Positions 36,821-44,497 of a stretch of 64,000 nt of DNA are shown here, one piece after another. Location: the NCBI RefSeq assembly GCF_029167105.1, contig NZ_JARFML010000007.1, positions 124,001 through 188,000 of the forward strand, given 5' to 3'. A program made the position numbers and the translations under genes. The notes under the pieces were generated by a model. The model did no database searches, had not been told where the DNA came from, and saw nothing but the letters and a program-made list of their open reading frames with translations. Source of the stretch: Bradyrhizobium yuanmingense. GTDB lineage: Bacteria > Pseudomonadota > Alphaproteobacteria > Rhizobiales > Xanthobacteraceae. Position 1 is the first letter of the stretch. The number at the start of each line of letters is the position of its first letter.

Positions 36821-37462
36821 ATGAGTTCAACCCAAGCCACAGTCTATATCGTCGACGACGAAGCCCAGATTCGAGTCGCGATCGGAAGTCTCTGCGAGGA
36901 GACCGGGCATCAGGTGAAGTTATTCGCCTCGACCGACGAGTTCCTCACCGAGACCGTTTCGCCCGGGCCGTCATGCCTCGTGCTCGACGTGCGGTTTCCC
37001 GGCACGTCGCCGACCGGGCTCGAGCTTCAGCGCCGGCTGGCCGAGAAGGGCGTGTCCATTCCGATCGTCTTCATCAGCGGCTACTCCGACGTCCGCGTCT
37101 CGGTCGAGGCGATGAAGCGCGGCGCGGTCGAGTTTCTGCCAAAGCCGTTTCGCGAGCAGGAGATCCTCGATGCGATCAGGCACGGCATCGAGCGCGACCG
37201 CAGGCGGCTGCAACGCGAGGATAGCGTCCGTGAAGCCCGCCAGCGCGTCGAGACGCTGACGCCCAGAGAGCGCGAGATCATGCTGTTGATGACGGAAGGG
37301 CTCGTCGCCAAGCAGATCGCCGCGAGACTCGGCGTGAGCGAAGTGACGGCGAAGGTCCATCGTGCCAGGATGATGCGAAAGCTGGAGCTGCGTACGCCGA
37401 TCGAGGTGGTGCGGCTGGTCGACAGCATGGGGCGCCAAGCCGAGACGACACGCAGCGTCTAG
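36821..37462 (+). CDS. FixJ/CsgD-like response regulator
   Basis: 213 residues. Receiver domain 1-125 with Asp12-Asp13, phospho-acceptor Asp56 (CLVLDVRFPG) and Lys near 106 (FLPKPF); a LuxR-type HTH at about 145-205 (LTPREREIMLLMTEGLVAKQIAARLG). I set the start at the ATG beginning the receiver; 98 in-frame codons upstream are not conserved-looking. It stands directly before the curlin-like cluster, 134 bases away, and no cognate kinase is adjacent. CsgD, the curli master regulator, is also a receiver/LuxR-HTH protein, so local control of the cluster is a reasonable inference. Confidence 0.92.
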   Translation: MSSTQATVYIVDDEAQIRVAIGSLCEETGHQVKLFASTDEFLTETVSPGPSCLVLDVRFPGTSPTGLELQRRLAEKGVSIPIVFISGYSDVRVSVEAMKRGAVEFLPKPFREQEILDAIRHGIERDRRRLQREDSVREARQRVETLTPREREIMLLMTEGLVAKQIAARLGVSEVTAKVHRARMMRKLELRTPIEVVRLVDSMGRQAETTRSV

Positions 37463-37595
37463 TCCGTAGCGACTAGCATGAACTGCAGTCTGTCGCGCCG
37501 GCCGCGATCGGTTCAGTCTCACACCTACGATGTCGGCCTCTTTCCGGGAAGGCATCCGAAACCAGTCAGACAACTTGGCCAGAAAGGGATACTCC

Positions 37596-37997
37596 ATGCG
37601 TAAATTGTTTTTTGCTTCCGTTGCCGTGTTCGCTCTGTCCTCCGCAGCTCAGGCCGCCAACACCTCCACCACGGTGCAGGTCGGCGTCGTGAACGGCTCA
37701 AGCGTTTCGCAGCAGGGCCTCACCAACTCGACCTCGTCGACGAGCCAGCTCGGCATCATCAACAGCGCGACGACGATGCAGGGCACCAGCGACGCCTCGC
37801 TCAATAACGGCAGCACCGTGAACCAGGCCGGCGTGCAGAACACGGCGACCACCGGACAGGTGGCGTTCGGCAACAACAGCAGCTCGATCACCCAGAACTC
37901 GTTCGGGCCGGCCGCGCTTCAGAACAACTCTGCCGCCGTCGGTCAGCTCAGCGTGTTCGGCATCAACGGCAGCTCCGTCTCGCAGACGGCGAACTGA
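37596..37997 (+). CDS. Curlin-like amyloid repeat protein 1
   Basis: 133 residues. Signal peptide about 1-20 (ALSSAAQA), then a Ser/Thr/Asn/Gln-rich body of short strand-turn units in the pattern Q-x-G-x-x-N (VQVGVVNGSSVSQQG, SQLGIINS, NQAGVQNTATTGQVAFGNNSSS). This resembles curlin repeats of CsgA/CsgB, which stack as beta-arches in fibres. The ATG at 37596 follows aaaggg. Three further genes of the same type follow, with a hairpin at 38016-38041 after this one. Confidence 0.88.
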   Translation: MRKLFFASVAVFALSSAAQAANTSTTVQVGVVNGSSVSQQGLTNSTSSTSQLGIINSATTMQGTSDASLNNGSTVNQAGVQNTATTGQVAFGNNSSSITQNSFGPAALQNNSAAVGQLSVFGINGSSVSQTAN

Positions 37998-38015
37998 GCC
38001 ACGGTTGGTTTGGGT

Positions 38016-38041
38016 CGGACGCACCCAGGTCGGTGCGTCCG
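38016..38041 (+). terminator. Hairpin between curlin-like genes 1 and 2
   Basis: cggacgcacc and ggtgcgtccg pair perfectly over ten bases around caggtc. There is no T-run, so it is more likely an attenuator or an mRNA 3'-end stabiliser than a full terminator. Confidence 0.55.
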
Positions 38042-38116
38042 GGCCACTCGCCAGAGCACCGCTACCGGGCAGGACGGTCAATTGCGACGCCGGCTCATTC
38101 TCGCGGAGGACAGGAC

Positions 38117-38509
38117 ATGCGGATCACCTATTTCATTGCAACTCTCGCAGCATTCGGTGCACTGACGGCAGCCGATGCCCGGGCCGGCAACTCGGCCAGC
38201 GTGCTGCAATTCGGCACGACCAACACGTCGTTCATTTCTCAGAGCGGCGGCACCAGCAACAGCGCCACCACGATGCAGTTCGGTGCCACCAATGCCGCGA
38301 CGACCTTGCAGACGGGCACGCTGCTCACCGTCAACACCTCCGTGATCGGGCAGGGCGGCACCACTGCGACCGCGACCAATACCGCACTGGCCGGCCAGGT
38401 CGGCGGCTCCAATTCAAGCCTGATCGGCCAGATCGGCGCGAACAACACCGCCGGCGTCGGACAGCTCGGGATCCTGAACGGATCGACTGTCCTCCAGCAG
38501 GCTCCGTGA
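38117..38509 (+). CDS. Curlin-like amyloid repeat protein 2
   Basis: 130 residues. Signal peptide about 1-23 (TAADARA), then Q-x-G-x-x-N units (LQFGTTNTSFISQSG, MQFGATNAATTLQTG, GQVGGSNSSLIGQIGANN, GQLGILNG). Close to the first protein in composition, with no tandem-copy identity at the DNA level, so the genes have diverged. The start at 38117 follows cggaggacagg. It probably forms part of the same surface fibre. Confidence 0.87.
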   Translation: MRITYFIATLAAFGALTAADARAGNSASVLQFGTTNTSFISQSGGTSNSATTMQFGATNAATTLQTGTLLTVNTSVIGQGGTTATATNTALAGQVGGSNSSLIGQIGANNTAGVGQLGILNGSTVLQQAP

Positions 38510-38535
38510 GCAGATCCGAAGTGGTGAGGCATGTC

Positions 38536-38946
38536 ATGAAACGTCATCTGGGCGGCGCATGTGCCGCAACGCTCGCTCTGTATCTGGCCGGCGCTCTTTC
38601 GGCGCAAGCGCAGACGGCCGACATCAAGACCATCGTGTCGGTCGGCGGACCGCCCGTCGTGCTGAACCAGAACAGCCAGCTCAACATGGCGGGCGTGTTC
38701 ATGATCGGGGGAACGACCAGCGCGACGGTCACCCAGAACGGCACCAACAACGCCACGGGCGTGCTGCAGTTCGGCGGAACGAATTCCGCATCGATCGGGC
38801 AGGCCGGCGTCAACAACTTCGCCTATGTCGGCCAGGCCGGCCAGTCGGCAACCAGCCTGATATCGCAGCTCGGCACGATGAATGCGGGCACGGTGGCGCA
38901 GTTCGGCACCGTCAACGCCTCGACCATCGTCCAGACCGGTCCCTGA
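38536..38946 (+). CDS. Curlin-like amyloid repeat protein 3
   Basis: 136 residues. Signal peptide about 1-25 (ALSAQAQ), an N-terminal block (IKTIVSVGGPPVVLNQNSQLN) and then several units: TQNGTNNATGVLQFGGTNSA, GQAGVNNFAYVGQAG, SQLGTMNAGTVAQFGTVNAS. Repeat spacing is about 11 residues, half the 22-residue curlin repeat, consistent with one strand per unit. The ATG at 38536 follows gagg by seven bases. Confidence 0.87.
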   Translation: MKRHLGGACAATLALYLAGALSAQAQTADIKTIVSVGGPPVVLNQNSQLNMAGVFMIGGTTSATVTQNGTNNATGVLQFGGTNSASIGQAGVNNFAYVGQAGQSATSLISQLGTMNAGTVAQFGTVNASTIVQTGP

Positions 38947-38991
38947 CGCGCGAGCGATCTCGCCAGTGTCGACAACGAACGGGGAAGCGCG

Positions 38992-39453
38992 ATGCGAGGC
39001 GGCAGACAGGTGCTGAGGCGGGCTTTGGCCCTGGCGGCGATGCTCGCCGCCGTCGGTGCGGCGACGCCGGCAAGCGCGGGGACCGTCCAGCGCAGCGTGA
39101 CCAACCGGAACGTAAGCATCCAAACGGTCGTGCAGTTCGGCGACAATGTTCAGCCTGTCACGATCGAGGAGAACAGCCGCATCAACATCGCGCGGGTGAT
39201 CCAGATCGGCGGGACCGGCACGGTGGACGCGACCATCATCCAGAACGGCACGCGCAACTATGCCAATGTGATCCAGGTCGGCGGCACCACCAATGCGGCG
39301 ATCGGTCAATCCGGTGTGAGCAACACCGCCGAGATCACCCAGATCGGCAATTCCACCAACGCGCTCCTGCTCCAGATCGGCGACATGAACACGGGAGCGG
39401 TGAGGCAGTTCGGGCGTTTCAACTGGCTGGCGATCTTCCAGTTCGGCCGATGA
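38992..39453 (+). CDS. Curlin-like amyloid repeat protein 4
   Basis: 153 residues. Signal peptide about 1-29 (ATPASA), then VVQFGDNVQPVTIEENSRIN, IQNGTRNYANVIQVGGTTNA, GQSGVSNTAEITQIGNSTNA and LQIGDMNTGAVRQFGRFN. More charged and Ile/Val-rich than the other three, with an aromatic C-terminus (FNWLAIFQFGR). It could be a minor, nucleator-like subunit; that is inference. It is separated from the third gene by 45 bases. Confidence 0.86.
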   Translation: MRGGRQVLRRALALAAMLAAVGAATPASAGTVQRSVTNRNVSIQTVVQFGDNVQPVTIEENSRINIARVIQIGGTGTVDATIIQNGTRNYANVIQVGGTTNAAIGQSGVSNTAEITQIGNSTNALLLQIGDMNTGAVRQFGRFNWLAIFQFGR

Positions 39454-39465
39454 TGGAGGTGTAAC

Positions 39466-39747
39466 ATGAAGCTGCTTCTGCTCGCATCCGGACTGGGATT
39501 CATGAGTGTGGTTGCACTGGCGCCGGCCGGCGCCGGCGACGGTCACACCACCGTGGTCCAGGACGAGAACGGCACGTCGGTGATCACGCAGAGCGGTGAT
39601 CCGGCGGAGGCCGAGGTCAGGATCGAGAAGGAGCCCGGGCGCACGACGGTCACTCGCCGCAGCGGCGGCAACACCGCGATCGTGACACAGGGCAGCGCAA
39701 GCCCGCAGGACCTGCTCGACCGGCTGCGCAAGCTGCAGGGCCATTGA
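39466..39747 (+). CDS. Small secreted protein of the curlin-like cluster
   Basis: 93 residues. A signal peptide about 1-23 precedes TTVVQDENGTSVITQSGDPAE and RRSGGNTAIVTQGS, which echo the strand pattern of the curlin-like proteins but with charged turns, then a helical QDLLDRLRKLQG end. It starts 13 bases after the fourth curlin-like gene (ggaggtgtaac upstream), so it is likely in the same operon. It could cap, nucleate or chaperone fibres. I recognise no domain. Confidence 0.83.
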   Translation: MKLLLLASGLGFMSVVALAPAGAGDGHTTVVQDENGTSVITQSGDPAEAEVRIEKEPGRTTVTRRSGGNTAIVTQGSASPQDLLDRLRKLQGH

Positions 39748-39921
39748 CGCACGAAGCCATTGAAATGAGAGGGGATTCCGGGCGTTCTGCCGCACTCTTG
39801 TTCCCGGGTATTCGCGTGCCTTAACCAATAATTAATTATACGTTTGCGGGTGGGCGACAGCCCGGCCTAGCCTCCCTGCGGGGAGCCGCTATCGCGAAGC
39901 CAAACGAGTGTGGTGCGTATC

Positions 39922-40371
39922 ATGATTGCCAGATCATATGGGGCGTTGTTCGCCTCGCTCAGCGCAGCTGCGCTGCTGATTAGCTCCAGTGACAGTCCGG
40001 CCACGCCTGCTGGCGCCACAGCGTCCGGCGTCGCAGCAGTCGCTGCCCCGCCGGTTGCGGCACGTCCGCCGATCGGGCCGGGCGCCAGGTTCCACCGCCG
40101 CAGCGCTCCCTGGGTCTATTGGCCGGGCGGCGGCGGCTACTACTACGACGGCGCCGGCTACGGCCAGCCGTTCGCCGATGTGAACCAGGCGCTCTCCGCC
40201 GATGTGCGCTACACCTACACGTATGATGTGCCCTGGGACTGGACGCATCGCTATCCGCCGAACGTCGTGCCGTCCAATCGGCCCTACGTGCCGAGCTGCC
40301 CGACGGAGCAGGTGACGGTGCCCGGCCGTGGCGGCAGCGAGCACACCGTCAACATCATGCGCTGCTACTGA
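39922..40371 (+). CDS. Secreted Gly/Tyr-rich protein of unknown function
   Basis: 149 residues from ATG 39922 (a GTG 12 bases upstream is possible). A signal peptide about 1-27 precedes a Pro/Ala linker, a WPGGGGYYYDGAGYGQPF aromatic-glycine block and a Cys-containing C-terminal part (YTYDVPWDWTHRYPPN, VPSCPTEQVTVPG, MRCY). Its position after the curlin-like genes and its secretion suggest an envelope role, but a 174-base gap argues for its own promoter. Confidence 0.75.
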   Translation: MIARSYGALFASLSAAALLISSSDSPATPAGATASGVAAVAAPPVAARPPIGPGARFHRRSAPWVYWPGGGGYYYDGAGYGQPFADVNQALSADVRYTYTYDVPWDWTHRYPPNVVPSNRPYVPSCPTEQVTVPGRGGSEHTVNIMRCY

Positions 40372-40378
40372 ACGTCTT

Positions 40379-40448
40379 GAGCATGAACTTTTCGGAAAAC
40401 CGCTTCACACTTTGCGCCAACGCGGCCCTTCGGGTCCGGATCATGCTC
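40379..40448. repeat. Intergenic palindrome, unit A variant
   Basis: gagcatgaacttttcggaaaa and ggatcatgctc with a central ggcccttcgggtcc. It separates the secreted protein gene from the convergent acetyltransferase gene. Confidence 0.7.
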
Positions 40449-41290
40449 TAACCCAGCTCGAAGCTGGTGACGCCGAAGACGCGGTCGAGCCTCAGCGGCG
40501 GGATCGGCCCCGTATACATCCGCGCCGTCTCGAACACCGGCTGGAGGCCGAGCGCCTCGGCGAGCGCGATCGCGACGGGATTGACGGCGGGGACGTCGAG
40601 GAAGACTTCGCCGGCGCCCGCGCTTCCGAGCAGCGCCTGCACGACTTGATCCGCGGCGGCGCGGTCGTCGGCGACGAGTGGGCCGATCTTGTAGCCGGTC
40701 CGGCAGGGCCGGATCACACCCCATGCAGCGAGTCTGCCCTCGCGCAGCAACGCGCGGCCGACATGACCTCGCGTGTTGATCCAGGCGCGCAGGAAGGCGC
40801 TGCGCGTGGCGGGGAATACACGGGCGTCATCGGCTTCCACCAGCGCAAACGGGACCTTGTCGAGCGCAACGACATCGGCGGGCGGCTTCACCGATCCCGC
40901 AACGGTGCCACCATAGCGGATATTGGCGTAAGCGAGCCGGAATCCCGACTTTTTGTAATTCTCCTGCTGCGCCACCACGCCGTCGAGGCCGATCACGCGC
41001 GCGCCTGCATGCGCGATCGCGGCATTCCAGATGCGCAGGCCATGGCCCGCGCCGCGAAAGCGCTCGCACACGATGTAGAACCCCAGGAAGGCGAAGCGGT
41101 CGTCGTAATTGACGCAGGAGACGGTCGCGACCGGCTCTCCGTCGATCTCGCCGACGAAGAAGCCTCGGGCGTCGGGGATCGCGAAGCAGGCGGCATCCGC
41201 CAGCCCCGGATTCCAGCCCTCCGCCGCGGCCCAGTCGAGGGCGAGGGCGATTTCGTCGGGGCGCAAATTGCGGATCTGCAAATCACTCAT
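40448..41290 (-). CDS. GNAT-family N-acetyltransferase with C-terminal YitH/HolE-like domain
   Basis: 280 residues. The N-terminal GNAT fold (IRNLRPDEIALALDWAAAEGWNPG, then FLGFYIVCERFRGAGHGLRIW as the acetyl-CoA loop) is followed by a second domain of about 130 residues with AFLRAWINTRGHVGRALLREGRLAAWGVIR and a late FETARMYTG, as in HolE/YitH-type acetyltransferases. The substrate is unknown. The start ATG at 41290 opens the conserved domain; upstream codons are not. It is divergent from the SDR at 41406. Confidence 0.86.
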   Translation of the reverse strand: MSDLQIRNLRPDEIALALDWAAAEGWNPGLADAACFAIPDARGFFVGEIDGEPVATVSCVNYDDRFAFLGFYIVCERFRGAGHGLRIWNAAIAHAGARVIGLDGVVAQQENYKKSGFRLAYANIRYGGTVAGSVKPPADVVALDKVPFALVEADDARVFPATRSAFLRAWINTRGHVGRALLREGRLAAWGVIRPCRTGYKIGPLVADDRAAADQVVQALLGSAGAGEVFLDVPAVNPVAIALAEALGLQPVFETARMYTGPIPPLRLDRVFGVTSFELG

Positions 41291-41405
41291 TTCAAGCCGC
41301 TCATGATGGTGCCTTCGGCCATGGACCTGCCGACGGGTCTGGCTGTAGAAGGCCTCATGATAGGCCGAGCCTGCGGCTCGCCTCAACTGAAGGGATCATC
41401 GGATC

Positions 41406-42110
41406 ATGGCAGCAGAGAAGGTTGCGCTCGTCACCGCCGGCGGCAGCGGCATGGGGGCGGGGGCTGCGCGGCGACTGGCGGCGGACGGGTTTGGCGTCGC
41501 GATCCTGTCGTCCTCGGGCAAGGGCGAGGCGCTGGCGGCCGAGCTCGGCGGGCTCGGCGTTACCGGCTCGAACCAGTCGAATGACGACCTGAAGCGCCTC
41601 GTCGAGGCTGCGATGGCGAAGTGGGGACGGATCGACGTGCTCGTCAACAGCGCGGGGCACGGGCCGCGTGCCCCCATCACGGAGATCACCGACGAGCAGT
41701 GGCACACCGGCCTCGACACTTATCTCCTGAACGTGATCCGTCCGACCCGGCTGGTGACGCCGCTGATGCAGGCGCAAAAGGGCGGCGCCATCATCAACAT
41801 CTCGACCGCCTGGGCGTTCGAGCCCAGCGCGATGTTCCCGACCTCGGCGGTGTTCCGCGCAGGGCTCGCCGCCTTCACCAAGATCTTCACCGACACTTAC
41901 GCGGCCGACAATATCCGCATGAACAACGTGCTGCCGGGCTGGATCGACAGCCTGCCGCAGCAGGATGCGCGACGCGACAGCGTGCCGATGAAGCGCTACG
42001 GCAAGGTCGAGGAGATCGCGGCGACGATATCGTTCCTGGCCTCCGACGGCGCCGCCTACATCACCGGCCAGAACATCCGCGTCGACGGCGGGTTGACGCG
42101 CTCGGTCTGA
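41406..42110 (+). CDS. SDR-family protein with degenerate catalytic tetrad
   Basis: 234 residues. The cofactor motif GGSGMGAG near 12-19 and NSAG near 83 are intact, as is the C-terminal NIRMNNVLPGWIDS and AAYITGQNIRVDGG. In the active-site segment, where SDRs read YxxxK, this one reads SAVFR (residues near 154-158), so both catalytic Tyr and Lys appear replaced by Ser and Arg. It may bind NAD(P) without the usual oxidoreductase chemistry. The ATG follows ggatc and is well placed. Confidence 0.85.
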   Translation: MAAEKVALVTAGGSGMGAGAARRLAADGFGVAILSSSGKGEALAAELGGLGVTGSNQSNDDLKRLVEAAMAKWGRIDVLVNSAGHGPRAPITEITDEQWHTGLDTYLLNVIRPTRLVTPLMQAQKGGAIINISTAWAFEPSAMFPTSAVFRAGLAAFTKIFTDTYAADNIRMNNVLPGWIDSLPQQDARRDSVPMKRYGKVEEIAATISFLASDGAAYITGQNIRVDGGLTRSV

Positions 42111-42120
42111 GGCGGCCGCC

Positions 42121-43287
42121 TCAATGTGAGGCGATAAGCTGCGCCAGCTCCGGCAGGATCTTGTAGCGGGCGATCTCGTGCGGATACTCGCCGCGATTGG
42201 CCAGCAGGACGATGCCGATCCGCCGCGCCGGCAACAGGCCGATATAGCCGGAGGCGTTGTTGAGTCCGCCCGGCTTGTCGACGATGGTGACGCCTGGAAG
42301 GCGCACGGTCTCCCAGGCCAGGCCCTGTCCGAATATTTCGTCGACGCGGAAGGCCTCGCGCTGCGTCAGCCGTAGCGCCTCGCGCAGATGCGGATCGATC
42401 GGGCGGCCGTCGACGCAGGCGGCCGCGAAGGCGGCAAGGTCGCGGGCGGAGGCGAACATCTGGCCCGTGCCGGGAAAATCAAAGTAGCTCTGCTGGTTGC
42501 CGATCGGCCCGATCGCCATGCCCTGGTCGGAATAGCCCTGGACGACGCGCTGCATCGCCGCCGCGTCCATGACGGCGCGATTGTCCGGGCCGCGCTCGGG
42601 GACGAAGGTGGAGCCCATGGCGAGGGGGCGGAGAATGCGGTGCTGGATCAGCGCATGGATCGGCTTGTCGTAGCAGCGTTCGAGCACGAGTTGCAGCAGC
42701 ACATAGCCCGCATGGGTATAGACGCGCTGCCGGCCGGGTGCGACGCCGGGCGCCGGCGTGAAGGCGTTCAGCATCGCGATGAACTGCTCGCGCGTAAACT
42801 CTTCGTTCGGCCAGGGCGGATGATCGGTCGGGAGCAGCAGGCCCGAAGTGTGCGTTGCCAACTGGCCAACAGTGACGCTGCGAATGTAGCTGCCGCTCAG
42901 CTCGGGCAGGTATTTCGGCACACGATCGTCGAGCCGCAGCTCGCCGCGCAGCACGCCGAGCGCCACGAGCGTGGCCTCGAACGGCTTTCGCAAGGAGGCG
43001 AGGTTGAACAGCGTGTCGGCCGTCACCTTCCGCCTGGCAGCATCATCGGCGAACCCGTAGCTGAAGAACTCGACATGGCGGCCGGCATAGAGGGCGGCGG
43101 CGAGGCCGCCCGCATGGTCCGCCGTCGCGGTCGGCGCCAGCTCGCCGGCGACGATGTCGCGCATTTGCGCAATCATGTCGGAATCGGCCGAGGCGCGGTG
43201 GGGGTAAAGCGCCATCGCCATCGAAATGGACGCGGCCTGGGCGAAGACTCGCCGGGTGACCGGGGATGAGATGACAATAGGCGCCAC
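42121..43287 (-). CDS. Serine hydrolase (class C beta-lactamase family)
   Basis: 388 residues. A signal of Tat-like composition (TRRVFAQAASISMAMA) is present at about 11-25. The catalytic SxxK is Ser98-Leu-Arg-Lys101. The usual YxN is Tyr190-Thr-His192, and the usual KTG is Lys338-Pro-Gly340. These changes argue for an esterase or peptidase-like function rather than beta-lactam hydrolysis. The stop lies ten bases from the convergent SDR stop. Confidence 0.88.
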   Translation of the reverse strand: MAPIVISSPVTRRVFAQAASISMAMALYPHRASADSDMIAQMRDIVAGELAPTATADHAGGLAAALYAGRHVEFFSYGFADDAARRKVTADTLFNLASLRKPFEATLVALGVLRGELRLDDRVPKYLPELSGSYIRSVTVGQLATHTSGLLLPTDHPPWPNEEFTREQFIAMLNAFTPAPGVAPGRQRVYTHAGYVLLQLVLERCYDKPIHALIQHRILRPLAMGSTFVPERGPDNRAVMDAAAMQRVVQGYSDQGMAIGPIGNQQSYFDFPGTGQMFASARDLAAFAAACVDGRPIDPHLREALRLTQREAFRVDEIFGQGLAWETVRLPGVTIVDKPGGLNNASGYIGLLPARRIGIVLLANRGEYPHEIARYKILPELAQLIASH

Positions 43288-43420
43288 GTGCTCTGATCGA
43301 TCATGCTGATGCGCCCCCGGATGGTTTTAGCGAGGAGGGCGCGAGGTCCCAATTCACGATTGCGCGTTGTGGGTTCCCGCCAATCCAGACCACAAAACTG
43401 AGCCGTTCGGCTAACAATTG

Positions 43421-43448
43421 TTGACGTCCGCGACCCGGCGTGTATAGT
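43421..43448 (+). promoter_or_regulatory. Sigma-70-type promoter of the ArsR gene
   Basis: TTGACG (43421-43426), a 16-base spacer and TATAGT (43443-43448). Transcription should begin within a few bases of the ATG at 43456, so the message would be leaderless. A perfect aacaattgtt palindrome overlaps at 43413-43422. Confidence 0.65.
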
Positions 43449-43464
43449 TAGCTTCATGGCTAAC
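43447..43464. promoter_or_regulatory. Inverted repeat operator overlapping the -10 box and start codon
   Basis: GTTAGC, ttcatg, GCTAAC form a perfect inverted repeat; another GCTAAC half lies at 43410-43415, just before the -35 box. This placement suits repression by the ArsR protein it precedes. Confidence 0.6.
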
Positions 43465-43842
43465 CAATTATCCAATCTCGATCAGGTCTTCGCCGCGCTG
43501 GCCGATCCGACGCGGCGGGCGATCGTGATGCGGCTGTGCGCGGGCGAGGCGTCGGTCAGCGAGCTCGCCGATCCCTTCGACATGGCGCTGCCGAGCTTCA
43601 TGAAGCACATCCACGTGCTCGAGACGAGCGGGCTCGTTCAGTCCGAGAAATCGGGACGCGTGCGCACCTGCCGGCTGAGCGCGGATGTGCTTGTCGGCGC
43701 CGAGGATTGGTTCCAGCAGCAGCGCGCGGTCTGGGAAGCGCGGCTCGACCGGTTCGAGGCCTATGTGATGAAGCTCAAGAAAGAGAAGGAAAGGGCGGCC
43801 GCCAAGCGGCCGTCCCGAACAACCAAACGGAAAGGTTCCTGA
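43456..43842 (+). CDS. ArsR-family transcriptional regulator (SRPBCC-associated type)
   Basis: 128 residues. FAALADPTRRAIVMRLCAGEASVSELADPFDMALPSFMKHIHVLETSGLV gives a full winged-helix core at about 9-60, with an SEKSGRVRTC wing and a Lys-rich tail. This subgroup pairs with AHSA1/SRPBCC proteins, and one follows two bases after the stop here. It lacks a Shine-Dalgarno sequence; the promoter places the start of transcription at about the ATG. The ligand is unknown. Confidence 0.93.
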   Translation: MANQLSNLDQVFAALADPTRRAIVMRLCAGEASVSELADPFDMALPSFMKHIHVLETSGLVQSEKSGRVRTCRLSADVLVGAEDWFQQQRAVWEARLDRFEAYVMKLKKEKERAAAKRPSRTTKRKGS

Positions 43843-43844
43843 CA

Positions 43845-44336
43845 ATGACGAGTTCTGCCAATCCCGCTTTGTCGCAATGGTCGCTCGACCGAGAGATCGT
43901 GATGTCACGCGTGATCGACGCGCCGCGCGATCTGGTGTTCGAGGCATGGTCCGACCCGAAGCATCTGCCGCAATGGTTCGGCCCGAAGGGATTCAAGGTT
44001 GAGACCTTCGAGATCGACGTGCGTGTCGGCGGCGTCTGGCGCTTCAACATGATCGGGCCCGACGGCACGGTCTATCCGAACCGGATGCGCTTCCGCCGCA
44101 TCGAGCGGCCGTCGCTGATGGAGATGGATCACGGTACCGACCAGGACGACGATCCCGGCATGTTCCGCTTCACCGTCACCTTTGCCGAGCAGAGCAACGG
44201 CAAGACCGTGCTGATGATGAGGCAGCTGGCCTCGAGCACCGAGCAGCGCGATGGCATGATCGGCTTCGGCGCCGTCGAATACGGCTACCAGACGCTCGAC
44301 AAGCTGGCGGCCTATGTGGCGGGGATGAAGCGGTGA
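43845..44336 (+). CDS. SRPBCC / AHSA1-domain protein
   Basis: 163 residues. REIVMSRVIDAPRDLVFEAWSDPKHLPQWFGP opens a START-like hydrophobic-ligand fold; the end (GYQTLDKLAAYVAGMK) has the long C-terminal helix. These proteins bind small hydrophobic ligands or act in stress responses. It is coupled to the upstream ArsR gene (start two bases after its stop), so expression is probably under that repressor. Confidence 0.92.
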   Translation: MTSSANPALSQWSLDREIVMSRVIDAPRDLVFEAWSDPKHLPQWFGPKGFKVETFEIDVRVGGVWRFNMIGPDGTVYPNRMRFRRIERPSLMEMDHGTDQDDDPGMFRFTVTFAEQSNGKTVLMMRQLASSTEQRDGMIGFGAVEYGYQTLDKLAAYVAGMKR

Positions 44337-44346
44337 AGGCAGCCTC

Positions 44347-44383
44347 GTCATTCCCGGGCGCCTGAGATGGCGAGCCGGGAATG
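44347..44383. repeat. Short intergenic inverted repeat
   Basis: tcattcccgggc and gccgggaatga bracket a short spacer after the SRPBCC gene. It may act as a terminator. Confidence 0.5.
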
Positions 44384-44497
44384 ATGGCGCGCGCGAACGC
44401 ATGCTGATCAAGCCGCCGTCGACATGGCGGCTTGCTTCGCGCGTCACGTAAGCGCGCCAGCGCTAGGAACCATCGCCGCCCTGCGGCTTTGGCAGTG

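Noticed and set aside
37596..39747. Possible CRISPR-like array because of repeated short motifs
   Set aside because: The repeats are in protein sequence and vary at the DNA level; there are no direct repeats with unique spacers and no cas genes.
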